A DNA stretch of 64,000 nt, taken from NCBI GenBank assembly GCA_009929735.1, contig RZZU01000001.1, forward strand, positions 62,001 to 126,000, in the 5' to 3' direction. How positions within the stretch are numbered: the first letter of the stretch is position 1; every line of letters begins with the position of its first letter. This DNA is from Clostridia bacterium. Its GTDB lineage: Bacteria; Bacillota; Clostridia; Lachnospirales; Anaerotignaceae. A program made the translations under genes and the position numbers. Positions 1-9,080 of this stretch are shown in pieces. A model generated the notes under the pieces. It worked only from the letters and a program-made list of their open reading frames with translations, ran no database searches and was not told where the DNA came from.

Positions 1-173
1 CCATTAGTGCCCTTCGAAAAGACGTTTTGGCAAAATGCTATGGCGGCGATATTACTCGAAAAAAGAAGCTGCTGGAGAAACAGAAAGAGGGCAAGAAGCG
101 TATGCGTCAGATTGGCAGCGTAGAAGTGCCGCAACAGGCGTTTATGAGCGTATTAAAGCTGGAAGAAGAATAG
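1..173 (+). CDS. lepA: Elongation factor 4 (LepA), C-terminal fragment
   Basis: Only the last 56 codons are in the window; the frame begins at base 3 and ends with TAG at 171-173. The tail contains [19 protein letters not shown] followed by an [11 protein letters not shown] end, which is the characteristic basic C-terminal domain of LepA/EF-4, the ribosome-associated GTPase that back-translocates stalled ribosomes. The GTPase domain lies upstream of the window, so it cannot be judged whether the gene is intact. It is followed directly by a terminator hairpin, so it is the last gene of its transcription unit. Confidence 0.9.
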   Translation, partial: ISALRKDVLAKCYGGDITRKKKLLEKQKEGKKRMRQIGSVEVPQQAFMSVLKLEEE

Positions 174-180
174 AAAAAAA

Positions 181-220
181 CAGAGGGAATGTTGCTTGTC
201 GCAATGTTTCCTCTGTTTTT
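181..220 (+). terminator. Intrinsic terminator after lepA
   Basis: Stem CAGAGGGAA... pairs with ...TTTCCTCTG (181-215, a few G-U/mismatched pairs, loop CTTGT), followed by TTTTT at 216-220. It starts 7 bases after the lepA stop. Confidence 0.8.
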
Positions 221-429
221 ATGTATAAGCCGTTTTTTGTCATAACCATTTTCTTGGTGTGGGTTGGCAAAGATGCCAGACGGCGCACTTTGCGTGTTTT
301 TGCTGCTGTTTGCATTAGTTTTACAAACCATTTAGTTTTCATTGCTGTCAGGTGAAGACATGCTTGGCATCCAAAAAGCCAGTGCAAAGCACCGAATGAA
401 TTTTCTCGCATAAAAACAATGAAAAAACC

Positions 430-463
430 AAGGGAAACGCTGATTCATTCCATGCTTCCTTAA
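430..463. repeat. Family A repeat, copy A1 (shortest)
   Basis: AGGGAAACGCTGATTCATTCC followed by ATGCTTCCTTAA matches the two ends of the longer copies at 2612-2784 and 38763-38817 with the middle missing. The right edge supplies the stop codon of the minus-strand MFS gene (460-462). The ends are imperfect inverted repeats (TTAGGGGAACGCT / CTAAGGAAGCGCT in the best copy), as in a small non-autonomous transposable element. Confidence 0.6.
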
Positions 464-1686
464 AGACAGTTTTTATCCATCTGACAGGGTTCTGCGTTGA
501 CAACAGAATCGGGTTTTTCCAAATCCTTGAACGCTGTATTTTGTACACCCAGAAGAAAGAATGCCATTCCAACGATACACACTGCCGTAAAAAGCCATAG
601 CATGACGTTTACATTGAAATACTGTAAAATATAGCCGCCCGTAAGACTGCCCAGAATATTTCCGACGGTAATGCCGATTGTAATCAGAGCCTGCCCTTTG
701 ACTTGATCATGCTTGCCTAAAGCAAAGCTAACGTAATACACGATCGCCGCCGTGAATGGGGCAAAGGAGATGGCCTGAAAGCTTAAGGCTAGATAAAGAA
801 GGGTCAAATTTGAGGCGAGGGTAACGCCGACAACCTTTAAGACAAAGAAAACTGCTGTAAAACGCAATAATTTACCACAATCCCATTTGCGGATGATTTT
901 TGTGCATAAAAGCATAGCGGGTACTTCCAAAACTGCCGTAAAAGCCATAATTTGCCCCAGTGCTTCATTTCCTTTTCCAATACGGTTTAAAATATGGATC
1001 ATATAGTTATTCAGTGCACTATGAGAAACGAAAATACACGCAATTCCTACTACAAGCAGGGCGAAGCGTGGATTATTTTTTAAAACCGCAAGGGTGCCAC
1101 CCTGTACCAAATCAACCGCTTGGGGGCTGCCCATATCCGGAAATTTGTGCAGGAGAAGAAGAATCAGTATCACTAATCCGCAAGAGATTACGGGTAAGCA
1201 TTGTGTAGAAAAAACAACCGTCAGCGTCCCTAAAAAAAATGTCAAAATAGAGTAGGACAAGGACCCGATACCCCGTGCTACGCCAAAATTAAGCGGAACT
1301 CCGTTTTGTATCAGCTGTATGCCCAGCGCGCTTAGCAGGGGCTGTACAGAAAGTTGTAAAAGAATCAGAAGGCTGTACAAGAGCGCAATGATAATCGTAG
1401 GCGGTTTTAGTGCAATCAAAAGCACAAAAGGAATGATTTGGGCAAAACAAAGAAGCATAAAAGCTCCCTTTACGGTAAACCGTGTTCCTTTATCCGCCGC
1501 AGCGGCAATGAGAGGCTGCAAAAGTACAGAAAGAAAGCATGAAACAGCAATCAATGTCCCAATACTGCCATTGGAAAAAACATGATCCAAAAGAAATACA
1601 GCCGCAAAGCTTAATATGCAACCGTAACTCATCCAATATAAGCCCTGTAATGCACCGTAGAAATAGATGAAAGTATCCTTTTTCAT
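460..1686 (-). CDS. Major facilitator superfamily transporter
   Basis: A 408-residue, very hydrophobic protein with about 12 membrane spans and a soluble basic loop near the middle, the usual size for an MFS permease. The N-terminus (FIYFYGALQGLYWMSYGCI) and overall pattern resemble the MFS_1-like/LacY-nucleoside-symporter group, but the substrate cannot be read from sequence. The start follows a GAGGT site. It lies 18 bases downstream of map on the same strand, so the two are probably co-transcribed. The stop codon lies inside a family A repeat, so the original C-terminus may have been altered by that insertion. Confidence 0.7.
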   Translation of the reverse strand: MKKDTFIYFYGALQGLYWMSYGCILSFAAVFLLDHVFSNGSIGTLIAVSCFLSVLLQPLIAAAADKGTRFTVKGAFMLLCFAQIIPFVLLIALKPPTIIIALLYSLLILLQLSVQPLLSALGIQLIQNGVPLNFGVARGIGSLSYSILTFFLGTLTVVFSTQCLPVISCGLVILILLLLHKFPDMGSPQAVDLVQGGTLAVLKNNPRFALLVVGIACIFVSHSALNNYMIHILNRIGKGNEALGQIMAFTAVLEVPAMLLCTKIIRKWDCGKLLRFTAVFFVLKVVGVTLASNLTLLYLALSFQAISFAPFTAAIVYYVSFALGKHDQVKGQALITIGITVGNILGSLTGGYILQYFNVNVMLWLFTAVCIVGMAFFLLGVQNTAFKDLEKPDSVVNAEPCQMDKNCL

Positions 1687-1704
1687 TTTTTTGACCTCAT
1701 ATTT

Positions 1705-2574
1705 TTAATGGGTAATGATTTCGACTCCATCTTCCGTCACATAAACGGTGTATTCCCACTGAGCAGACAAAGAGCCGTCCTTGGTGTAAATGGTCCAACC
1801 GTTTTCTTCATCCTGAAAGAAGTCCTCTTTGCCTGCATTTACCATAGGCTCGATGGTAAAGACCATTCCCGGAACCAAAAGCATACCCGTTCCTCGCTTG
1901 CCGATATGGCAAACATAAGGGTCCTCATGAAAATCATTTCCTACGCCATGCCCGCCAATATCCGCCAGTACCGTATAGCCGTTGGCATAAATATACCGAC
2001 TGATGACAAAGCCGATATCGCCCAAAAAGCCCCATGGTTTTACTTCCCTTAGCGCTAAATCCACGGATTCTTTTGTAACTTGAACTAATTTTTTTGCTTC
2101 CGGACTTACTTCTCCGATACAAAACATACGGGAGGCATCGGCATAATAGCCGTCTAAAATTGTTGTAACATCAACATTAACAATATCCCCTTCTTTTAAA
2201 ATTTCATCGGGAGAGGGGATGCCGTGGCAAACGACATGATTGACAGAGGTGCATACGCTTTTTGGAAATCCGCAGTACCCCAAAGGCGCAGGAACGCCGC
2301 CGTGAGAAACGGTATAGTTATGTACTAAGGTGTTAATGTCATCGGTAGACATACCTGCACAAATTTTTTCCGCCACCATGTCTAAAATTTCTGTATTTAA
2401 GATTCCGGCTTTCCGGATACCTTCTATTTGTTCTGGGATTTTAATGATTTTGTGAGAAGGAACCGTGGCTCCTTTTGCTTTGTATTGTGCAATTTTTTCG
2501 TCCAGTGCTGCATGGCACTGTTTATATTTTTTACCGCTGTTGCACCAGCAGAGGTCATTACGGCCAAGCTTCAT
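1705..2574 (-). CDS. map: Methionine aminopeptidase type I with N-terminal SEC-C zinc motif
   Basis: A 289-residue protein that removes N-terminal methionine from nascent chains. Residues 1-25 form a SEC-C motif (ligands C9, C11, C20, H21), a small zinc module that in SecA contacts the ribosome or SecB; the catalytic pita-bread domain follows from about residue 45. All five metal ligands are visible: D135 and D146 (NVDVT..., YYADAS), H209 (GGHGVG), E242 (FTIEPMV) and E274. The family usually has FEH at the last position; here it is WEY, with the metal-binding Glu kept. Two-domain maps of this type are common in Clostridia. It precedes the MFS gene by 18 bases. Confidence 0.95.
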   Translation of the reverse strand: MKLGRNDLCWCNSGKKYKQCHAALDEKIAQYKAKGATVPSHKIIKIPEQIEGIRKAGILNTEILDMVAEKICAGMSTDDINTLVHNYTVSHGGVPAPLGYCGFPKSVCTSVNHVVCHGIPSPDEILKEGDIVNVDVTTILDGYYADASRMFCIGEVSPEAKKLVQVTKESVDLALREVKPWGFLGDIGFVISRYIYANGYTVLADIGGHGVGNDFHEDPYVCHIGKRGTGMLLVPGMVFTIEPMVNAGKEDFFQDEENGWTIYTKDGSLSAQWEYTVYVTEDGVEIITH

Positions 2575-2611
2575 AAATAGTCAGATCCTTTCTTTGAATT
2601 CATTTCGTGTG

Positions 2612-2784
2612 TTAGGGAAACGCTGATTTATTCCGTGTGCACATCTAAATGCTTCGTAAATTTTTCACTTGGACGACGTCAAAAAGCCTCACAATAGCGC
2701 TGCGATTGCTGTGTTTTTTTCCTTGCCAATCGAAAAATTTTCTCGACCATCTGCACACCCTCCATTAAACCAGTGCTTCCTTAG
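2612..2784. repeat. Family A repeat, copy A2 (long)
   Basis: Begins TTAGGGAAACGCTGATTTATTCCGT and ends CCATTAAACCAGTGCTTCCTTAG like the 55-bp copy at 38763-38817, but carries about 120 extra bases between the CGTGTGCAC and GCACACCCTCC parts. It fills much of the 483-bp gap between map and cysK; the rest of that gap holds only AT-rich DNA and the cysK promoter. Confidence 0.6.
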
Positions 2785-2985
2785 GAAACCAGTTTAAAGC
2801 ATTTTTTGCAAAAAAAGTTTCACAAATAGCAGAACTTTGCTTTTCAAAAAAGCATTCTGTCTATCTGTGAGCCATTTTGAAGAGTATACGAATTATCAGT
2901 TTTTTCCAGAACACAGAAAAAAATTATTTACAAATTCAATTTTCATAGTAGCATAAAAGAGGAGGAATAACAATAGAGATATTGC

Positions 2986-3014
2986 TTGACGGAAGGTTAC
3001 ATCAGTGGTACTAT
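2986..3014 (+). promoter_or_regulatory. Predicted sigma-A promoter of cysK
   Basis: TTGACG at 2986-2991, a 17-base spacer, and TACTAT at 3009-3014, 43 bases ahead of the cysK ATG. Confidence 0.65.
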
Positions 3015-3057
3015 CCAAACCATATTATAAGCAGGAATAGAAAGGATGGAATAAATT

Positions 3058-3987
3058 ATGATTTATCACAGCATTGAGCAGTTAATCGGAAAAACCCCTT
3101 TATTGGAATTAACACAGTTTGAAAAAAAATACGGGCTTCAGGCAAGCTTGCTTGCGAAAGTGGAATTTATGAATCCTGGTGGCAGTGCGAAAGACAGAGT
3201 AGCGGTGGCGATGATTGAGGATGCCGAAAAAAAGGGCATTTTAAAGGAGGGCGCAACGATTATAGAGCCTACCAGTGGCAACACGGGCATTGGTTTAGCG
3301 GTTGTGGCGGCGGCAAGAGGATACCGTGCAATGATTGTGATGCCGGATTCCATGAGTATGGAGCGTCGTATGCTGATGAAAGCCTTTGGAGCGGAGCTTG
3401 TGCTTACACCTGGGGCAAAGGGAATGGTGGGTGCCATTGAGAAAGCTGAGGCGTTGAACAAAGAGATCCCGAATTCTTTTATTCCGGGGCAGTTTGATAA
3501 CCCTGCTAACGCAAGGGCGCATTATGAAACAACAGGGCCAGAAATTTATGAAGATGCAGAAGGTAAGGTCGACCTTTTTGTTGCCGGAATCGGAACGGGC
3601 GGCACAATTACTGGTGTGGGCAAATATTTGAAAGAGAAGAATCCTAATATTCGGGTGGTTGCTGTTGAGCCGGCGTCATCCCCTTTGCTGTCTAAGGGTG
3701 TGGCAGGCACGCATGGCATTCAAGGAATAGGGGCAAACTTTGTGCCTTCTGTATTAGATACTGAAATCTATGATGAAATCATTGCCGTAGAGAATGAAGA
3801 TGCATTTGAAGCGGGAAGGGATATTGCAAAAACCGAAGGACTTTTGGTAGGGATTTCATCGGGAGCGGCTCTTTTTGCTGCAAAGAAATTGGCCCAACGC
3901 CCTGAAAATGCAGGAAAGAATATTGTCGTATTTTTACCGGATACGGGAGATCGGTATCTTTCTACTGCAATGTTTGCCCAAGACTAA
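3058..3987 (+). CDS. cysK: Cysteine synthase A (O-acetylserine sulfhydrylase)
   Basis: A 309-residue PLP enzyme that makes cysteine from O-acetylserine and sulfide. The PLP lysine is K45 in PGGSAKDR; the substrate loop TSGNTG is at 72-77, the PLP-phosphate loop GTGGT at 179-183, and PDTGDRY sits near the C-terminus, all as in CysK rather than cystathionine beta-synthase. Length is normal for the family. It is preceded by a good promoter and an AAAGGATGG ribosome site. Its TAA overlaps the ATG of the next gene (TAATG), so the two are translationally coupled. No T-box or SAM riboswitch was seen ahead of it. Confidence 0.95.
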   Translation: MIYHSIEQLIGKTPLLELTQFEKKYGLQASLLAKVEFMNPGGSAKDRVAVAMIEDAEKKGILKEGATIIEPTSGNTGIGLAVVAAARGYRAMIVMPDSMSMERRMLMKAFGAELVLTPGAKGMVGAIEKAEALNKEIPNSFIPGQFDNPANARAHYETTGPEIYEDAEGKVDLFVAGIGTGGTITGVGKYLKEKNPNIRVVAVEPASSPLLSKGVAGTHGIQGIGANFVPSVLDTEIYDEIIAVENEDAFEAGRDIAKTEGLLVGISSGAALFAAKKLAQRPENAGKNIVVFLPDTGDRYLSTAMFAQD

Positions 3988-4616
3988 TGGAGCGGCGTAA
4001 TCAGATGGCGGCGGCACTGGCGGCGGTGCTTATGGTTATCGATCATATTGGGGCAATCTTTTTTCCGAGTCAAATTATTTTTCGGCTGATTGGTCGGCTG
4101 TCGTTTCCGCTATTTGCATATGGAATTGCGCAAGGGGTTACTTATACATCAAATTTTTGGAGGTATATGTTCAGGATTCTTTTGGCGGCTGTTATTTCAC
4201 AGCCTATTTATAGGATGGCTTTTCATCATACTGATTTGAACCCTTTGTTTACGTTATGCTTCGGGGCTGTGGCATTATGGCTATGGAGAAAAGGGGAAAA
4301 GGAAAGGCTTTTGGCAGGGGCATTTCTGATTTTTTCTATTTGGAGTAAAAGCAGTTACAGCTGGTATGGTGTTGCGACGATTTTTTTATATGGATTTTAT
4401 GACTGTGCCATAGGAATTTCTTTTTACGGACAGGCAATCCTTCAAGTCGCATACGGCTATTTTACGGGAATCTGGGTACAAGGCTTTTCTCTTTTTGCAT
4501 TCCCTTTGGTAGGAAAAGTATGGAAGAGAATGGTTTATCTGCCGAAATACTTTTTCTATGTTTTTTATCCGCTGCATTTGCTCATTTTAGTGGCGATTAG
4601 AGGAGTGCTTTATTAA
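3987..4616 (+). CDS. TraX family membrane protein
   Basis: A 209-residue polytopic membrane protein with the TraX signature: MAAALAAVLMVIDHIGAIFF at the start, then RLIGRLSFPLFAYGIAQG, and the aromatic C-terminal helix YVFYPLHLLILVAIRG. TraX of the F plasmid N-acetylates pilin; chromosomal homologues in Firmicutes are membrane acyltransferase-like proteins of unknown substrate. The ATG overlaps the cysK stop codon by one base, which implies coupled expression. Whether this reflects a role in acetyl transfer linked to cysteine synthesis is only speculation. Confidence 0.75.
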   Translation: MERRNQMAAALAAVLMVIDHIGAIFFPSQIIFRLIGRLSFPLFAYGIAQGVTYTSNFWRYMFRILLAAVISQPIYRMAFHHTDLNPLFTLCFGAVALWLWRKGEKERLLAGAFLIFSIWSKSSYSWYGVATIFLYGFYDCAIGISFYGQAILQVAYGYFTGIWVQGFSLFAFPLVGKVWKRMVYLPKYFFYVFYPLHLLILVAIRGVLY

Positions 4617-4655
4617 GAAAGAAGTCTGCGAAATTTTTTCGCAGACTTCTTTCTT
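4615..4655 (+). terminator. Perfect 19-bp inverted repeat after the TraX gene
   Basis: Arms 4615-4633 and 4637-4655 are exact reverse complements (AAGAAAGAAGTCTGCGAAA) around a TTT loop. It overlaps the last bases of the TraX gene and is almost certainly its terminator, but no clean T-run follows: the family B repeat begins at 4656, immediately at the end of the stem. Confidence 0.75.
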
Positions 4656-4957
4656 GCGTGTAGATAAAGTTGAAATTTTGATGGCTTTGCCTTCAAACAC
4701 CCACAAGTGGTTCGGGGCAGTGAAGGGGTCATTCACTTTTGCGTTGCAAAAGCCGGCTTCGCCGTCTGCCCGATGTTGGGCAGTGAAGAGGTCACCACTT
4801 TGCTCCGCAAAGCTGTCCTTTGGACAAATCGCCTTTCTTTGCTATTGTATCCGTACCTATTTAAAACCGCATAAATATGCGGTTTTGTATAAAAGTTTTT
4901 GCCCTTGCTTTTTTCAAAAAGCAAGCAGGTTTGGGCGGCGCCCAAGGTTTGTATTTA
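4656..4957 (-). repeat. Family B repeat, copy B1
   Basis: Read on the minus strand it aligns with B2 (15389-15682) and B3 (33046-33336): CCTTGGGC..GCCC, an AAAAAGCAAG hairpin, AAACCGCATATTTATGCGGTTTT, a CTGTCC/GGACAG hairpin, CTTTGCGGAGCAAAG, then CTGCCC..GGGCAG and an AAAAGTG hairpin, ending near ATCTACACGC. It runs from the terminator of the TraX gene up to the stop codon of ytvI. No direct repeats were found at the two edges of this copy. Confidence 0.75.
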
Positions 4958-6016
4958 GGAAAGGTGGGACTTGTTTTCCCGTTGGATGCGGAGGATTGTC
5001 CGCAGAAAAACCGCAGCAACGGGTCCAAGAATTAAACCCCAAAAGCCAATACATTGATATCCGAAATACATGGAAAATAAAGTGAGCAATGGGTGCATCC
5101 CAATTTGTGCCCCAAGGATTTTCGGCTGCATCAGCTGACGCACCACCTGAACAATGCCATAAATCACAAGGTATCCGATTCCTAAAGTGGTATTGCCCAA
5201 AAAAAAGTTGAGTATAGCACACGGCCAAAGAATGAAGCCGCTTCCAAAAAAAGGAATTGCATCAATGACAGCGATGGAAACGCTAATCAATAAGGCATAA
5301 GGCGAGCGTAGAATATACAGCCCAATGATACAGATGAGAAAGATATAAACCATCAGAATCAGCTGTGTTTTTACATATCCCCAAAGAGAAGAAGCCAAAT
5401 CCTTTTTTGCAGCCTGCAAAGAAACGCCCAATAACGGTTCCAGATGCGCTTTATATGCCAAATGAATGCTTTCCCTATCCGTTGTTAGAAAGAATGCGGA
5501 AAAGAGCGCAATGAAAAAACCAAGTAAAACATTAGGTACTGCGGCAATGGCTGAAACGGAGCCACTGCTTTGCGCCACAGAAAGCAAAATGCCAAATAGC
5601 TTCTCCTGTAAATTGGCGGTCAGGCTGGTAACACCATCGGGTAAGCCAACCAGAAGTGCATCTAATTTCGTTCGAAATAAGGTGAAACCCTCCTCCATTT
5701 TTTCTAAATAAAACGGGAGGTTGTTGAGTAAATTTTGCACCTGCTCATAAAGCTGATTTCCGGCAAAGGCACCTAGAAAACTCAGGGCGGAAAGAAGAAG
5801 AAGAATCCCCAGTAAAGCACCTGCCCAGCGTGGAACATGATGTTTCTCCAGTTGATCCGCCAAAGGAATAAACAAACGGCTTAACAGCCAGCCGAAAATA
5901 AAAGGCAAAAAAATCGGGAATAAATAGCGAAAGAATAGAAAGAAGGCAAGAATTCCGCCGCAAAGAATCAATAAATTTTGTACTGCCAGTTTATTTTTCG
6001 TGTAAAAATCCCGCAT
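4955..6016 (-). CDS. ytvI: AI-2E family membrane protein, sporulation protein YtvI-like
   Basis: A 353-residue membrane protein: two N-terminal spans, a soluble amphipathic segment (about 90-150), then a cluster of C-terminal spans with VIDAIPFFGSGFILWPC and QLMQPKILGAQIGMHPL, the fingerprint of the AI-2E/PerM family. The subgroup with this spacing is annotated as sporulation integral membrane protein YtvI; its biochemical role is unknown. The start is the ATG at 6016, preceded by TAAGGAGGG at ideal distance; an in-frame codon 30 bases upstream has no ribosome site. The stop lies at the edge of a family B repeat. Confidence 0.8.
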   Translation of the reverse strand: MRDFYTKNKLAVQNLLILCGGILAFFLFFRYLFPIFLPFIFGWLLSRLFIPLADQLEKHHVPRWAGALLGILLLLSALSFLGAFAGNQLYEQVQNLLNNLPFYLEKMEEGFTLFRTKLDALLVGLPDGVTSLTANLQEKLFGILLSVAQSSGSVSAIAAVPNVLLGFFIALFSAFFLTTDRESIHLAYKAHLEPLLGVSLQAAKKDLASSLWGYVKTQLILMVYIFLICIIGLYILRSPYALLISVSIAVIDAIPFFGSGFILWPCAILNFFLGNTTLGIGYLVIYGIVQVVRQLMQPKILGAQIGMHPLLTLFSMYFGYQCIGFWGLILGPVAAVFLRTILRIQRENKSHLS

Positions 6017-6112
6017 AGAATCCCTCCTTATCAGGACAAACTGCAATATGTATTATTATAATACAAAAAAAGGATTCGGTACAAGATTTTGCAAGAATTA
6101 AATAAGAATTAA

Positions 6113-6151
6113 GGATTGGGGCGTTTGGCTCAAGCAAAAGCACCCCAATCC
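6113..6151 (-). terminator. Terminator of the riboflavin operon
   Basis: GGATTGGGG (6113-6121) pairs with CCCCAATCC (6143-6151). On the minus strand the stem is followed by TTAATTCTTATTT. It sits about 125 bases past the ribH stop. Confidence 0.65.
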
Positions 6152-6276
6152 AATTCAATTGATACTTATTTTTGACTGTTCAGCCAAATTTATTACAATT
6201 CTTTTTTTCAAAAGCAAAGCAATTTCACAAGAAACGGCATGGTTTCTTATGGAAAGCTTTATTTATTTTTCGTAAA

Positions 6277-6753
6277 TTACTGGTTGATTTTCTTCATTTC
6301 AGCGGAGAGGTTTACCATTTCAATGGCAGCCAAAGCGGTGTCATAGCCTTTATTTCCCGCTTTTGTGCCTGCACGCTCAATCGCCTGTTCGATATTTTCC
6401 GTTGTTACTACGCCAAAAAGCACAGGGGTATCGGTTTCCATCGAGAGATGGGCAACGCCCTTTGAAACCTCACTGCAAACATAATCATAATGGCTTGTTG
6501 CGCCACGAATGACTGCACCAAGGCAGATAATCGCATCAAAAGCACTGCTTTTTACCATAAGCTTTGCCGCAGCGGGAATTTCAAATGCGCCTGGAACACG
6601 AACCAAAGAAATGCTGTCTGCGTCAACACCATGGCGCAGGAGCGCATCCTCCGCCCCTTCAATCAGCTTTCCTACGATAAAATCGTTAAAACGGGAAGCT
6701 ACAATGCCTACCTTCATTTCAGTTGCAATTAAATTTCCTTGAATCAGTTTCAT
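6277..6753 (-). CDS. ribH: 6,7-dimethyl-8-ribityllumazine synthase
   Basis: A 158-residue protein of normal lumazine synthase length. It condenses the butanone phosphate made by RibB with the ribitylaminouracil made by RibD. Visible markers are [11 protein letters not shown] near the N-terminus, VPGAFEIP (53-60), and [14 protein letters not shown] with the proton-transfer histidine H88. It is the last gene of the rib operon; an ATTAGGAGGAATAATAC ribosome site precedes the ATG. The 253-base gap to ribBA holds a family C repeat rather than a second promoter that I could recognise. Confidence 0.97.
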   Translation of the reverse strand: MKLIQGNLIATEMKVGIVASRFNDFIVGKLIEGAEDALLRHGVDADSISLVRVPGAFEIPAAAKLMVKSSAFDAIICLGAVIRGATSHYDYVCSEVSKGVAHLSMETDTPVLFGVVTTENIEQAIERAGTKAGNKGYDTALAAIEMVNLSAEMKKINQ

Positions 6754-6905
6754 GTATTATTCCTCCTAATATGAATTACTTTGAGTAGTGTGAAATTTAT
6801 TTTTTCGGATGGGCAAAACGCATCTTGTTGATTTTTTGTGGATACTTCGCTTTCCGAGTACTTCCGCTGTTTAATATAGTTTTCCCCTGTGCTGTTGCAA
6901 AAATG

Positions 6906-7003
6906 AAAATTTTGCATATAAAGTTTCGCTCAAGCCTTTTCAAAGGCTTGCAGGGTTCGGGACAGAGTCCCGAGAACTTAGTTCCGTGGACTTAGTCCTG
7001 AGA
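6906..7003 (+). repeat. Family C repeat, copy C1
   Basis: TTTTGCATATAAAGTTTCGCT, the perfect hairpin CAAGCCTTTTCAAAGGCTTG, then CAGGGTTCGGGAC and a second hairpin CGGGAC..GTCCCG. It is the reverse complement of C2 (8913-9014) almost base for base and lies between ribBA and ribH inside the operon. Confidence 0.8.
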
Positions 7004-7006
7004 ACT

Positions 7007-8212
7007 TTAAAGTGTGTTAGAAAAAATATGTCCCATTTTATCTTGCTTGGTACGTAGATATTCCAAATCGTATTCCTGAGGCTCAATTTCAATGGACACA
7101 CGCTTTGTGATTTCTACGCCAAAGCCGTCCAAGCCATAAACCTTTTCAGGATTGTTGGTGAGTAGGTTTAATTCCTTTGCGCCTAAGTCCTCTAAAATTT
7201 GTGCACCAATCCAGTATTCCCTTAAATCGGGAGCAAAGCCAAGGGAAATGTTTGCTTCAACCGTATCCTGTCCCTGCTCCTGCAGTGCATATGCCTTTAG
7301 TTTATTGATTAAGCCAATGCCTCTGCCCTCTTGACGCATATATAAAAGAATGCCTCTGCCTTTCTTTTCGATTTGTCGCATGGCTGCCGCCAGCTGCTGT
7401 CCGCAGTCGCAGCGGCAAGAACCAAATACATCCCCCGTCAGGCATTCGGAGTGCACACGACAGAGAAGGTCTTTGCCGTCGCCAATTTCCCCTTTTACCA
7501 AGGCAACGTGGTGTTCCCCTGTAATGTCGTTGGTGTAGCCGTAAATTCTAAAATCACCGTAGGGGGTAGGAAGGTTTGCAGCTGCTTCACGATGAACATG
7601 CTTATCGTGGCGGCGGCAGTAGTTTTGCAAATCATGAATGGTTATGAATTTTAAATTATGTTCCTCCGCAACCTTCCAAAGGTCGGGTGTGCGCATCATT
7701 GTGCCGTCTTCCGCCATAATTTCGCAGCAAAGACCGCACTCCTTTAAGCCTGCAAGACGCATTAAATCAACAGTTGCCTCTGTATGCCCCTCTCTTTTTA
7801 AAACGCCGCCTTTTTTGGCAATGAGGGGGAACATATGCCCCGGTCTGCGGAAATCTTCGGGCTTTGCATCTTCTTCAACACATTTCAAGGCTGTAACGGA
7901 GCGTTCCGCCGCAGAAATGCCCGTGGTGGTATCTACATGGTCGATGGAAACGGTAAAAGCGGTGGAATGGTTATCGGTATTTTCTGAAACCATTTGCGGC
8001 AAGCCTAATTTTTGCCCCAGCTCCTCGCTCATTGGCATACAAATCAAGCCTTTTCCGTATTTTGCCATAAAGTTTACATTTTCCTGCGTTGCAAATTCTG
8101 CGGCGCAGATAAAATCCCCCTCGTTTTCACGGGTTGGATCGTCGGTAACAAGAACGATTTTTCCTTGTTTTAATTCAGCTAAAGCCTCTTCAATGGTGTG
8201 ATAAGTGTACAT
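7007..8212 (-). CDS. ribBA: Bifunctional 3,4-dihydroxy-2-butanone-4-phosphate synthase / GTP cyclohydrolase II
   Basis: A 401-residue fusion of the two entry enzymes of riboflavin synthesis. The RibB half (1 to about 200) has [16 protein letters not shown] and the RPGHMFPL signature with HTEATVDL; the RibA half has the zinc-binding [15 protein letters not shown] and [20 protein letters not shown]. Both halves look catalytically complete. The start at 8212 lies eight bases after GGAGG; the alternative ATG two codons upstream is only two bases from it. The ribosome site overlaps the end of ribE (12-base gap), so translation is closely linked. Confidence 0.97.
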   Translation of the reverse strand: MYTYHTIEEALAELKQGKIVLVTDDPTRENEGDFICAAEFATQENVNFMAKYGKGLICMPMSEELGQKLGLPQMVSENTDNHSTAFTVSIDHVDTTTGISAAERSVTALKCVEEDAKPEDFRRPGHMFPLIAKKGGVLKREGHTEATVDLMRLAGLKECGLCCEIMAEDGTMMRTPDLWKVAEEHNLKFITIHDLQNYCRRHDKHVHREAAANLPTPYGDFRIYGYTNDITGEHHVALVKGEIGDGKDLLCRVHSECLTGDVFGSCRCDCGQQLAAAMRQIEKKGRGILLYMRQEGRGIGLINKLKAYALQEQGQDTVEANISLGFAPDLREYWIGAQILEDLGAKELNLLTNNPEKVYGLDGFGVEITKRVSIEIEPQEYDLEYLRTKQDKMGHIFSNTL

Positions 8213-8224
8213 TTTCATTTCCTC

Positions 8225-8869
8225 CTAAAATCCGTTTTCTCTTAAAAATTCTAAGGTTAAAGGTTTCTCCTGTTTCTCTTTATTGGTTTCTAAAAAGTGC
8301 TGTAGATACTTGGCAATGATATCAGTTTCCAAGTTCACCCTGTCGCCTGCTTTTTTATCCAACAAGATGGTTTGTGTGCTTGTGTGGGGGATAATGCCCA
8401 CAGAAAATCGTTCTTTATCTACAGAAATAACGGTCAGACTGACGCCATCAATGGCGATAGAGCCTTTTTCAATGATTTGGTTTAACAGGGGCGCATCGGC
8501 CGAAATGAAAAGGCGAATGGCGTTTCCTTCTTGCTTTTTTGCCGCTATCACGCCTGTTCCGTCAATATGCCCGCTTACCATATGTCCGCCAAAGCGTCCA
8601 TTTGCCGCCATTGCCCGTTCCAGATGTACAGGGGAGCCGTTTTGCAGCTGTCCCAGATTGCTGCGCTTTAAGGTTTCGGGCATGACATCTGCGGTAAAGG
8701 TGGTGTTTGTGAAGGCGGTCACGGTAAGGCAAACGCCGTTGATTGCAATACTATCGCCAAGCTTTGTGCCTTCTAGCACTGTTTTACTATGAATCACAAG
8801 CTGACCGCCGCTTTTTTGAGAGATGATTTTCTCAATAGATCCAATTTCCTCAATCAATCCTGTAAACAT
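8225..8869 (-). CDS. ribE: Riboflavin synthase alpha chain
   Basis: A 214-residue enzyme that dismutates two lumazines to riboflavin. The two homologous lumazine-binding barrels are visible: MFTGLIEEIG with SIAINGVCLTV in the first, and MVSGHIDGTG with SIAIDGVSLTV in the second. Length is standard. It is the second gene of the operon, separated from ribD by 430 bases that hold two family C repeats, and from ribBA by 12 bases. Confidence 0.97.
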   Translation of the reverse strand: MFTGLIEEIGSIEKIISQKSGGQLVIHSKTVLEGTKLGDSIAINGVCLTVTAFTNTTFTADVMPETLKRSNLGQLQNGSPVHLERAMAANGRFGGHMVSGHIDGTGVIAAKKQEGNAIRLFISADAPLLNQIIEKGSIAIDGVSLTVISVDKERFSVGIIPHTSTQTILLDKKAGDRVNLETDIIAKYLQHFLETNKEKQEKPLTLEFLRENGF

Positions 8870-8912
8870 ACCGCATCTCCTTTTGGTTCCATTTTAGCTA
8901 AGTGAAAAATAC

Positions 8913-9014
8913 AAGTTCTGGGGGTTAAGTTCTAGGGATTAAGTTCTCGGGACGCTGTCCCGAACCCTGCAAGCCTTTGAAAAGGCTTGAGCGAAACTTT
9001 ATATGCAAAAATTT
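8913..9014 (-). repeat. Family C repeat, copy C2
   Basis: Two adjacent hairpins, CGGGAC GCT GTCCCG and CAAGCCTTT GA AAAGGCTTG, with flanks GTTCTCGG and GCGAAACTTTATATGCAAAAA. Opposite orientation to C1. Lies between ribD and ribE. Confidence 0.8.
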
Positions 9015-9080
9015 TATTTTTACTAGTGTGTATTGACAATATAGACACCTCTAGAATTGGGTGAAGCCCACGGTCTAAAT

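Noticed and set aside
2800..2985. T-box or SAM riboswitch ahead of cysK
   Set aside because: No T-box sequence (TGGxACCGCG), no S-box core and no terminator near the promoter.
7638..8201. A 187-codon plus-strand frame within ribBA
   Set aside because: Antisense to conserved RibB codons; Ser/Pro-rich translation typical of a shadow.
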